Source: Acidimicrobiaceae bacterium
GTDB taxonomy: Bacteria; Actinomycetota; Acidimicrobiia; Acidimicrobiales; Bog-793
Length of the DNA: 6,388 bases
Assembly (NCBI GenBank): GCA_003170375.1
Contig: PMZN01000093.1
Location: forward strand, 1 to 6,388
Reading direction: 5' to 3'
This document shows, piece by piece, positions 1-5,163 of the stretch; positions within the stretch are counted from its first letter, which is position 1, and every line of letters begins with the position of its first letter. The translations under genes were made by a program, and so were the position numbers. The notes below the pieces were generated by a model. It was not told where the DNA came from and did no database searches. It worked only from the letters and a program-made list of their open reading frames with translations.

Positions 1-1
1 C

Positions 2-97
2 GGCGTCCAGTCGTTCGTCGAGCAGCTGCGTGTGGAGGCTGCACCGCCGATAGGTCGTGGCTCGGTGCCAGTGCGGCGGGAGCCCCGTGAACCTTGA
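2..97 (+). CDS. thrS: C-terminal end of threonyl-tRNA synthetase (partial)
   Basis: An open frame enters from the left edge and stops with TGA at 95-97, leaving 31 visible codons. The peptide begins GVQSFVEQLRVEA, which resembles the final helix of the ThrRS anticodon-binding domain, where an acidic/hydrophobic helix of the type 'DEFVxxLxxE' is usual. It continues with a short basic tail. The fragment is too short to identify from sequence alone. The main support is context: in mycobacteria thrS lies directly upstream of the HIT gene that precedes pgsA, patA and pimA, and that same HIT type follows here with an 11-base overlap. If correct, the enzyme charges tRNA-Thr in the cytoplasm. The identity is inferred; the reading frame and stop are seen. 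Confidence 0.5.
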   Translation, partial: GVQSFVEQLRVEAAPPIGRGSVPVRREPREP

Positions 98-626
98 TCA
101 CCTTTGGGCGGGCTGGCGGTCGAGCTACGTGAGCTCGTTCGGGGATGCAGGTGTCCTGGCCGGCTCGAGCGGTGACCCGACGGCCTCGGGCGAGGCCGAG
201 ACCCTGTGCGTCTTCTGTGGAATCGTCCGGTCCGGCGAGTCCGACGAGGTGCGACATGTGCTCTGGACAGGCAGTTTCACCGTTGCGTTGCTGAATGCTT
301 ACCCATACTCCCCGGGCCATGTGATGGTGCTCCCGATCCGGCACGTGAACGATCTCTGCGAACTGGCGCGAGAAGAAGCCGCCGAGCTCTCCAGTGGCGT
401 CTACGACGCCGTGGCGGCTGTGAAGGCCGCGTACCGTCCTGAGGGCATGAATCTCGGTGTGAACCTCGGCCGGGCTGCAGGAGCCGGGATCCCCGCTCAT
501 CTGCACGTGCACATCGTTCCGCGATGGATCGGCGACACGAATTTCATGACCTCGGTTGCCGGGGTCCGGGTCCTTCCCGAGGCCCTGAGCGACAGTTGGG
601 CGAAGTTACGGGCCGCCTGGACGTGA
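87..626 (+). CDS. HIT-family Ap4A phosphorylase-like protein
   Basis: This is a 179-residue histidine-triad nucleotide phosphorylase/hydrolase, of the same type as mycobacterial Rv2613c (diadenosine tetraphosphate phosphorylase). I chose GTG at 87 because the protein then begins MNLDHLWAGWRSSYV, the usual N-terminus of the family. A GGGAG ribosome binding site lies at 78-82. An earlier GTG at 57 would add a cysteine-rich run unlike the family. The triad is H138-L-H140-V-H142, with H140 the expected nucleophile. A CxxC pair (C41, C44) probably helps bind zinc. Also typical are LNAYPYSPGH (69-78), GMNLGVNLG (120-128) and PRWIGDTNFM (145-154). Residues 18-38 are a variable, probably flexible insert. 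The likely cytoplasmic role is removal of Ap4A, a side product of aminoacyl-tRNA synthetases, which fits a thrS neighbour. The gene overlaps thrS by 11 bases and the next gene by 4. Family assignment is firm; the exact substrate is inferred. Confidence 0.93.
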   Translation: MNLDHLWAGWRSSYVSSFGDAGVLAGSSGDPTASGEAETLCVFCGIVRSGESDEVRHVLWTGSFTVALLNAYPYSPGHVMVLPIRHVNDLCELAREEAAELSSGVYDAVAAVKAAYRPEGMNLGVNLGRAAGAGIPAHLHVHIVPRWIGDTNFMTSVAGVRVLPEALSDSWAKLRAAWT

Positions 627-1129
627 GCGGGTCCCCGTCCGGTTCGCGCCGGGCGCCCATGATCTGGGGGGAGTGCGGCGTGGAGGGCGACCAGGTCGTC
701 GTCGCCTTGCGCGGGTGGCGCAGGATCGTTGCCACGAGGGGCACCATCAGGTTCCCGCTCGCGTCCATCGTCCGGATCGATCACGACCCGTCGGCACGCG
801 CGCACGTGATAATCGGCCTTCACCAGTGGCGCAAGCACGGCCAGGGAGTCTGGCGGGTCGGCACCTATCACGGGCTCGACGGCTGGTCGTTCTGGTCCAT
901 CGGGCTCGGCCGCAACGCGGTGCTCATCGAGTGCTCGGGAGAGCGCTTGCACTATGTGGTGATCGAAGTCGAGGACGCGAGGCGCACGGTGCGAGAGATC
1001 CGGGTCGCGGCGGCGAAAGTGACCGGACTCCTCCCCGGGGGTCTGGAGGCGAGCCCACCGGCGCCGGCTCGCGGCCCGGACCGGCGAGACAGCCGCGATC
1101 AGGGCGAGCTCGCGACAGGCGACAATTGA
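623..1129 (+). CDS. PH-like domain protein of unknown function
   Basis: This is a 168-residue soluble protein with no signal peptide or membrane segment. GTG at 623 overlaps the HIT stop codon as GTGA, which suggests translational coupling. ATG at 659 (residue 13) is an alternative start; neither has a strong ribosome binding site. Residues 14-130 alternate short hydrophobic strands with charged turns and end in a helix (about 117-131). That pattern fits a bacterial pleckstrin-homology-like barrel: VVVALRGWRRIVATRG, a strand with IRFPLASIVRI, a WRVGTYHGLDGWSFWSIG core rich in Trp, then AVLIECSGERLHYVVIEV. I recall similar hypothetical actinobacterial proteins with the same order of strands and a closing 'D-x-x-x-T-V' helix. 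Residues 142-168 are Pro/Arg/Asp-rich and probably disordered. No catalytic residues are evident. It lies 4 bases upstream of the next gene, so it is probably co-transcribed with both neighbours. The gene is fairly certain from frame and codon pattern; the fold is inferred. Confidence 0.75.
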   Translation: MSGSPSGSRRAPMIWGECGVEGDQVVVALRGWRRIVATRGTIRFPLASIVRIDHDPSARAHVIIGLHQWRKHGQGVWRVGTYHGLDGWSFWSIGLGRNAVLIECSGERLHYVVIEVEDARRTVREIRVAAAKVTGLLPGGLEASPPAPARGPDRRDSRDQGELATGDN

Positions 1130-1133
1130 AGTC

Positions 1134-1877
1134 GTGACCAGTCATCGCCTTGACTACGAATCTCACCGTGCGGCGCTCGAGCGCGAGGGCGACCTCATCG
1201 TCGGCGCGAGCGGGGACGATCTCGAGCTCCCGGTTCCGACGTGCCCGGAATGGCGACTCTCCGATCTCGTGGGGCACCTGGGTGGTGTCTTCACGTTCTG
1301 GGGCACCCAGCTCGAGGTGGCATCGCCCGACGCTCCGGTCGAGCCGGCGTCACGGGGCGTGCCGGCCGGAGCCGGCGTCATGGACTGGTTCGAAGGTGCC
1401 TGCGCGAAGCTCCAGTTGACGCTCGCCGCTCGCGATCCTGAACAGCCCTGTTGGAACTGGTCGGGCGAGGATCTCACCGCTGATTGGGTCTGCAGGCGCA
1501 TGGCGCTCGAGTCTGCCGTCCACCGTTACGACGTGGAGCTTTCGGTCGGCTTGCCTACACCGCTCGATCGGGATCTGGCCGTCGACGGGATTGACGAGTG
1601 GATAGGGGTCCACCTTGCGACCGATGTTCCCGAGTCACCGGACGTCTCGCTCGGTGGCGTGCTGTGCCTGGCCTGCGCTGACCACGCTGCAGCCTGGACA
1701 GTGGAGATCGCCGCCGGCCGGCTGCGCTGGCGCGAGGGCAGGGGCCCGGCCGACGCGGTTCTCGTCGGCTCCGCGTCGGACCTGTACCTGTACTGCTGGA
1801 ACCGCAGACCTCTCGAGGTGCTCGAGCTGACGGGGAACCGGGAGGTCGCTGCCAACTGGAGCTCTCTGACGGTCTGA
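1134..1877 (+). CDS. Maleylpyruvate isomerase family (MDMPI, DinB-like) protein
   Basis: This 247-residue protein belongs to the mycothiol-dependent maleylpyruvate isomerase N-terminal domain family. The N-terminal four-helix DinB-like domain (about 5-140) carries the family hallmarks: PVPTCPEWRLSDLVGHLGG (33-51) and ALESAVHRYDVELS (124-137). H48, E126 and H130 (the latter two as ExxxH) correspond to the His-Glu-His zinc ligands known in Corynebacterium glutamicum MDMPI. The C-terminal part (about 140-247) matches the MDMPI_C domain, ending in a helix that follows the 'SASDLYLYCWNRR' region. Most members have no proven substrate; they are thought to use mycothiol as cofactor or thiol donor in isomerisation or detoxification. 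No aromatic degradation genes are nearby, so a maleylpyruvate role is not supported. GTG at 1134 lies 4 bases after the previous stop, with only a weak purine stretch in front. It is the last gene of the plus-strand cluster and faces the EF-G2 gene. Family firm, substrate unknown. Confidence 0.88.
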   Translation: MTSHRLDYESHRAALEREGDLIVGASGDDLELPVPTCPEWRLSDLVGHLGGVFTFWGTQLEVASPDAPVEPASRGVPAGAGVMDWFEGACAKLQLTLAARDPEQPCWNWSGEDLTADWVCRRMALESAVHRYDVELSVGLPTPLDRDLAVDGIDEWIGVHLATDVPESPDVSLGGVLCLACADHAAAWTVEIAAGRLRWREGRGPADAVLVGSASDLYLYCWNRRPLEVLELTGNREVAANWSSLTV

Positions 1878-1883
1878 GCTCCT

Positions 1884-1908
1884 GCAGCGCTAGGTGTCAG
1901 CGGCCTGC
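1884..1908. terminator. Possible stem-loop at the convergent gene junction
   Basis: GCAGCGCT at 1884-1891 can pair with AGCG (1899-1902) and CTGC (1905-1908), around a 7-base loop and with a 2-base bulge. It sits where the plus-strand cluster and the minus-strand EF-G2 gene meet, and it includes the EF-G2 stop codon. There is no adjacent T run on either strand, so it is at best a weak or factor-assisted terminator, and it may be chance in GC-rich DNA. Confidence 0.22.
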
Positions 1909-3953
1909 TTGGCGAGCTTTTCGGCTATGGGCGCCGGCACCACTTCGTGATGGTCGTGGCGCACGGTGAAGCGACCCCGGCCACCGGTGAGCGAGCGGAG
2001 GTCGGTGGCGTAACGCTGGATCTCCGACGCCGGCACCAACGCGATCACGACCTGTTCACCGCGCTCTCCGGCCTCGGTACCGAGCACCCGGCCCCGCCTC
2101 GAGTTCAGATCACCGAGGATGTCGCCCTGATAGGCCGCAGGCACGGTGACCTCGAGCCGGCAGACAGGTTCGAGTATCACGGGGCCGGCAGCGGCCAGAG
2201 CCTCCTTGAAGCCGAGCGATGCGGCCATCTTGAAGCTCATCTCCGAAGAGTCGACCGTGTGGTACTTGCCGTCGTAGCAGGTCACCCGGACGTCGACGAC
2301 GGGGTAGCCGAAGTGGCCCCCCGTGGACATCGCTTCCTGCACGCCCTTTTCCACAGCTGGGATGAACTGTCGGGGTATCGAGCCGCCGACGATCGCGTCC
2401 ACGAAGGCGAAGCCCTCACCGCGCTCGAGCGGCTCAACCCGCAGGTTGGCAACGCCGAACTGGCCGTGGCCCCCGGTCTGCTTCTTGTACTTGCCCTCGG
2501 CCTCGGCAGACTTGGTGATCGTCTCGCGGTAGGGAACCAGAACCGGCTCGGTCTCGACCGCCACGCCGAACTTGCGGTTGAGCTTCTCGCACACGATCTG
2601 CAGATGCGTGTCACCCATGCCCGACAACACTGTCTGGTGTGTCTCGTCGTCCCGGCGAACCAGGAGCGCAGTGTCCTCCTCCTGCAGGCGGTGGATCGCC
2701 GTCATGAGCTTGTCATCGTCGCCCTTGGCCTTCGGGTGGACCGCGATCGACAGGACGGCGGTGCGGAGTCTGGGTCCCTCTGCGACCACTGGCTGGTTCT
2801 TCGGTGCCAAGGTGTCGCCGGTGAGCACGCCGCTCAGTTTCGCGACGGCGACGATGTCGCCGGCGGGGGCGGACGAAGTGGGCTGGGTCTCCTTGCCTCG
2901 CATGACCTGAAGAGCGTGCAACTTCTCCTCGGAGTGACTACGGCTGTCGAAAAGGGTCATGTCTGGCCGGAGCGTTCCGGAGAGCACGTTCATCAGCGAG
3001 ATCCGTCCGACAAAGGGGTCGGCGATCGTCTTGAAGACGCGCGCGAGGGGCGGCCCGTCGGGGTCGCGGGGGAGCTGGACCGTGTCGTTCCCCGCCCGCA
3101 CCGTGAACGACCGGCGGGCGAGCGGGCTCGGCCCGATCTCGCAGATCAGCGAAGCCAGGCGGTCGACGCCCACGCCGGTGAGTGCCGACCCGCACACGAC
3201 GGGAAACACGCTCGCGGAGGCGACACCGTGGGCGAGCGTGGCTTCCAAGTCCTTGGTGGAGGGCACTTCGCCTTCGAGGTAGCGCTCCATCATCTCGTCG
3301 TCGCCGACGACGATGCCTTCGATCAATGTCTCGCGAACACGACGCTGAAGCTCCGAGATGTCCTCGGGGATCGGCCCGGTGGTGGGCTTGCCCGCGCCGT
3401 AGGTGATGGCGGAGTCGGTGAGGAGGTCCGCGATCCCCTTGAAGGCCGCCTCACTGCCGATGGGCAGTTCCAAGGGTGCGATGCCGGAGCCGAAGCGCTC
3501 GCGCAGCTGGTCCAGCGTTCTCTCGAAGTCGGCGCGCTCGCGATCGAGCTTGTTCACGAACACCAGCCTGGGAATGCCTAGCTCGGTCGCCAGGCGCCAG
3601 GTCTCCTCCGATTGGACCTCGACGCCCTCGACGGCGCTGACCACTAGCACGGCGAGGTCGGCGACCGACAGGCCCGCCTCGACCTCGGCTATGAAGTCGG
3701 CGTACCCCGGGGTGTCGATGACGTTGATCTTGCAGTCCTCGAAAAGAAACGGGGCCAGTGCCAACGAGACGGATATCCCCCTCTTCACCTCTTCGGGCTC
3801 GAAATCGCAGACTGTCGTCCCGTCCTCTGTCCGTCCCGGTCGGGACAGCACGCCGCCGGCTACCAGCAGTGCTTCGGCAAGGGTTGTCTTGCCGGCACCG
3901 CCATGGCCGATGAGCGCGACGTTGCGGATCTTCGCGGACGGCACGGCGTTCAC
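1890..3953 (-). CDS. fusA2: Elongation factor G-like GTPase, EF-G2 class
   Basis: This is a 687-residue translational-GTPase family protein with full EF-G length and domain order: GTPase (about 8-275), domain II (300-385), III (400-470), IV (475-595) and V (597-680). The start is GTG, preceded by GAGG with 7-base spacing. Residues 10-95 closely resemble M. tuberculosis FusA2 (Rv0120c): P-loop GHGGAGKTTL (16-25), LSRPG then GTTVCDF, switch II DTPGYADF (80-87). G4 is NKLD (134-137) and a G5-like GSAL lies at 255-258. True EF-G has DTPGH; Y84 therefore replaces the histidine that helps activate GTP hydrolysis. Domain IV keeps EF-G features such as the GGHGQFG (494-500) and VDSSEMSFKMA (567-577) regions. 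The M. smegmatis homologue binds GTP but was reported not to replace EF-G in translation, so the cellular role is uncertain; a ribosome-linked or regulatory function is inferred. The gene stands alone on its strand, with convergent and divergent neighbours. Confidence 0.92.
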   Translation of the reverse strand: MNAVPSAKIRNVALIGHGGAGKTTLAEALLVAGGVLSRPGRTEDGTTVCDFEPEEVKRGISVSLALAPFLFEDCKINVIDTPGYADFIAEVEAGLSVADLAVLVVSAVEGVEVQSEETWRLATELGIPRLVFVNKLDRERADFERTLDQLRERFGSGIAPLELPIGSEAAFKGIADLLTDSAITYGAGKPTTGPIPEDISELQRRVRETLIEGIVVGDDEMMERYLEGEVPSTKDLEATLAHGVASASVFPVVCGSALTGVGVDRLASLICEIGPSPLARRSFTVRAGNDTVQLPRDPDGPPLARVFKTIADPFVGRISLMNVLSGTLRPDMTLFDSRSHSEEKLHALQVMRGKETQPTSSAPAGDIVAVAKLSGVLTGDTLAPKNQPVVAEGPRLRTAVLSIAVHPKAKGDDDKLMTAIHRLQEEDTALLVRRDDETHQTVLSGMGDTHLQIVCEKLNRKFGVAVETEPVLVPYRETITKSAEAEGKYKKQTGGHGQFGVANLRVEPLERGEGFAFVDAIVGGSIPRQFIPAVEKGVQEAMSTGGHFGYPVVDVRVTCYDGKYHTVDSSEMSFKMAASLGFKEALAAAGPVILEPVCRLEVTVPAAYQGDILGDLNSRRGRVLGTEAGERGEQVVIALVPASEIQRYATDLRSLTGGRGRFTVRHDHHEVVPAPIAEKLAKQAADT

Positions 3954-3961
3954 GTGGGTAC

Positions 3962-3965
3962 CTCA
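3962..3965 (-). promoter_or_regulatory. Ribosome binding site of the EF-G2 gene
   Basis: Read on the minus strand, GAGG lies 7-8 bases before the GTG start whose first base is 3953. This is good spacing and supports GTG as the start codon. The start also places residues 10-25 exactly where related EF-G2 proteins have the P-loop. Confidence 0.5.
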
Positions 3966-4024
3966 CTTCCCGCGACCGGCTTCACCGTGGGTGACTGGTC
4001 GACGAACTCGCTGGACAGGTTGCG

Positions 4025-4030
4025 AGCCTA
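4025..4030 (-). promoter_or_regulatory. Possible -10 element for the EF-G2 gene
   Basis: On the minus strand this reads TAGGCT, a common actinobacterial -10 hexamer (TAnnnT), about 70 bases before the start codon. No TTGACN-like -35 element is present 16-18 bases further upstream, so the assignment rests on one hexamer in a divergent intergenic region. Confidence 0.28.
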
Positions 4031-4078
4031 TCGGTCGCGTGCGCGGTACGAGGAGGCCGGAGGATTCGCGAGGGGCTC

Positions 4079-4087
4079 TGGTATCCT
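4079..4087 (+). promoter_or_regulatory. Extended -10 promoter candidate for pgsA-patA
   Basis: TGGTATCCT matches an extended -10 (TG-N-TAnnnT). It lies 76 bases before the pgsA start in the divergent region, and no clear -35 hexamer is found at 16-18 bases. Transcription would start near 4093-4095 and give a leader of about 70 bases. A perfect inverted repeat, CTCTT-G-AAGAG (4086-4096), overlaps the -10 and the expected start point and could be an operator. A related GGTACCTT occurs before the right end of the window. Confidence 0.38.
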
Positions 4088-4096
4088 CTTGAAGAG
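4086..4096. repeat. Inverted repeat CTCTT-G-AAGAG over the pgsA start point
   Basis: An 11-base perfect palindrome with a single central base, directly overlapping the right end of the candidate -10. The position suits repressor binding, but half-sites of five bases are short and no regulator gene is nearby, so an operator role is only a possibility. Confidence 0.25.
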
Positions 4097-4103
4097 AGGG
4101 TCG

Positions 4104-4124
4104 ATGCCACGCATGCTTGTGTGA
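4104..4124 (+). other. Possible six-codon leader ORF upstream of pgsA
   Basis: ATG at 4104 opens a frame encoding MPRMLV followed by TGA (4122-4124). A GAGAGGG purine run at 4094-4100 lies 3 bases upstream, and the ORF sits within the expected pgsA leader, 39 bases before the pgsA start. It could modulate translation or transcription, or be chance: short ORFs are frequent and the Shine-Dalgarno spacing is tight. Confidence 0.2.
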
Positions 4125-4154
4125 CAGGGGTTTTCGACTGCGGTACCGCCAGAC

Positions 4155-4159
4155 AGGAG
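4155..4159 (+). promoter_or_regulatory. Ribosome binding site of pgsA
   Basis: AGGAG with 4 bases to ATG at 4164. It is the best Shine-Dalgarno match in the leader and supports this start, even though it gives a protein N-terminus about 30 residues longer than mycobacterial PgsA1. Confidence 0.55.
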
Positions 4160-4163
4160 CGAG

Positions 4164-5120
4164 ATGATCGACGGCCACCGGGGCCAGTCAACGGCTAGTG
4201 GCATCGAAGATGCCGCAGTCGGCGATCAGGCCGCGCCGACCCCTGAGCCGACCCCGCCGGCCGAAGTGGCGACAAAGTCACCCGGACGGGGGATCCGAAC
4301 GGGTTTCGGGGTGGGTGCCCGTCTCGCACGACACGGCGTCACCGCGAACGAGGTCACGGTCGCCGGCATGGTTCTCGCCGGCGTCACCGGGGTCACCATC
4401 GGTCTCGGGCGCTTTTGGGTCGGCGTGGTGCTGCTGACCGTCGGCGGCCTCATGGACACCCTCGATGGCGTCGTCGCAAAGGCTGCGGGCACGGCTTCCA
4501 AGAAGGGCGCGTTCTTCGACTCGGTCGCTGACCGGGTGTCCGATGCGCTCATCTTTGGCGGCGTGGCGTGGTACTTCGCCTCGGGCAGCCAGCCCCGGCT
4601 GGCGGTCTTGCCGTTCGCGATCTTCGGGGTCAGCGCGGTCATCTCCTACGAGCGAGCGAAGGCGGAGTCCCTCGGTTACGACGCCAAGGGCGGCCTCATG
4701 GAACGGGCTGAGCGGCTCATCCTGCTCGGTGTCGCACTGGTGCTCCACGTGATCTTCGTGCCCCTGCTCGGGCTGCTTCTGGCGCTGACGGTTTTCACCG
4801 CTGTGCAGCGCTTCATGAAGGTCTGGCGCCAGGCGAGCCCAGAGACGGCCAGCTCTGCAGCTGTGCGCGGGCCGTGGCGCCGGGGGCGTGTCGAGTCGCG
4901 CTGGCAGACATGGCGTCAGCCGCGCGCGAACGGTACGAGGCGCCGGGCGACGACGCCGAGCCGCGTTCGTGCCCGCCGCCGGACCGAACCGCTGGGTGTG
5001 AGGCTGCGCCGCGTCCTTGCCAGCGAGCGCTCCGGTATTCGCCGTGTCGGTCCTCGGGCCGAGCGTCGCAGACTCGTCGTCGGGTCGGCGCGGCGCCGGC
5101 ACCCCGGCACCGATAGCTGA
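4164..5120 (+). CDS. pgsA: Phosphatidylinositol phosphate synthase (CDP-alcohol phosphatidyltransferase)
   Basis: This 318-residue membrane enzyme is expected to join CDP-diacylglycerol and inositol 1-phosphate, giving phosphatidylinositol phosphate and CMP in the cytoplasmic membrane. The CDP-alcohol signature spans residues 98-123: D98, D101, G102, A105, G115, D119 and D123 are all present with canonical spacing, binding metals and CDP. The usual Arg after A105 is Lys (K106). Hydrophobic segments lie at about 64-80, 85-98, 126-139, 145-160 and 184-212. Assignment to the inositol type, not the glycerol type, rests on resemblance to M. tuberculosis PgsA1: ISYERAKAESLG (160-171) followed by GGLMERAERLI (176-186), and the end of the core at VQRFMKVW (214-221). 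Residues 1-40 are a Pro/Ala-rich extension. Residues 222-318 form an arginine-rich tail (29 Arg) missing from PgsA1. The gene is 43 bases upstream of the PatA-like gene and probably shares its transcript. Enzyme family firm; substrate from similarity and context. Confidence 0.88.
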   Translation: MIDGHRGQSTASGIEDAAVGDQAAPTPEPTPPAEVATKSPGRGIRTGFGVGARLARHGVTANEVTVAGMVLAGVTGVTIGLGRFWVGVVLLTVGGLMDTLDGVVAKAAGTASKKGAFFDSVADRVSDALIFGGVAWYFASGSQPRLAVLPFAIFGVSAVISYERAKAESLGYDAKGGLMERAERLILLGVALVLHVIFVPLLGLLLALTVFTAVQRFMKVWRQASPETASSAAVRGPWRRGRVESRWQTWRQPRANGTRRRATTPSRVRARRRTEPLGVRLRRVLASERSGIRRVGPRAERRRLVVGSARRRHPGTDS

Positions 5121-5163
5121 TCACCGCTCCGCAGTCCGGTCGGGAACAGTCGGGCAGCCGCTG

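Noticed and set aside
57..86. Earlier GTG start for the HIT gene
   Set aside because: It adds ten residues with two cysteines, lies deeper in the upstream gene, and has no ribosome binding site. GTG at 87 has GGGAG upstream and gives the usual N-terminus.
524..622. Earlier ATG start for the PH-like protein at 524
   Set aside because: It would overlap the HIT gene by about 100 bases and adds a basic, low-complexity sequence. GTG at 623 forms the common 4-base stop/start overlap.
1947..3581. Plus-strand open frame of 544 codons inside the EF-G2 region
   Set aside because: It is antisense to a clear EF-G2 gene with all its motifs. Its translation is rich in Arg, His, Gly and Asp without recognisable domains, which is typical of the complement of a GC-rich gene.
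3954..4163. tRNA or structured RNA in the divergent gap
   Set aside because: No cloverleaf arms, T-loop consensus or CCA-type end could be found on either strand.
4830..5117. Frameshift in pgsA as the cause of the arginine-rich tail
   Set aside because: No other plus-strand frame offers a better continuation of the PgsA family, the core already ends at its normal point (residue 221), and codon third positions remain G/C-rich. A sequencing error is not excluded but is not needed.
5017..5163. N-terminal extension of the acyltransferase by 49 codons
   Set aside because: This part overlaps pgsA and is Pro/Ser/Ala-rich without family similarity. The ATG at 5164 gives the normal family length of about 300 residues.
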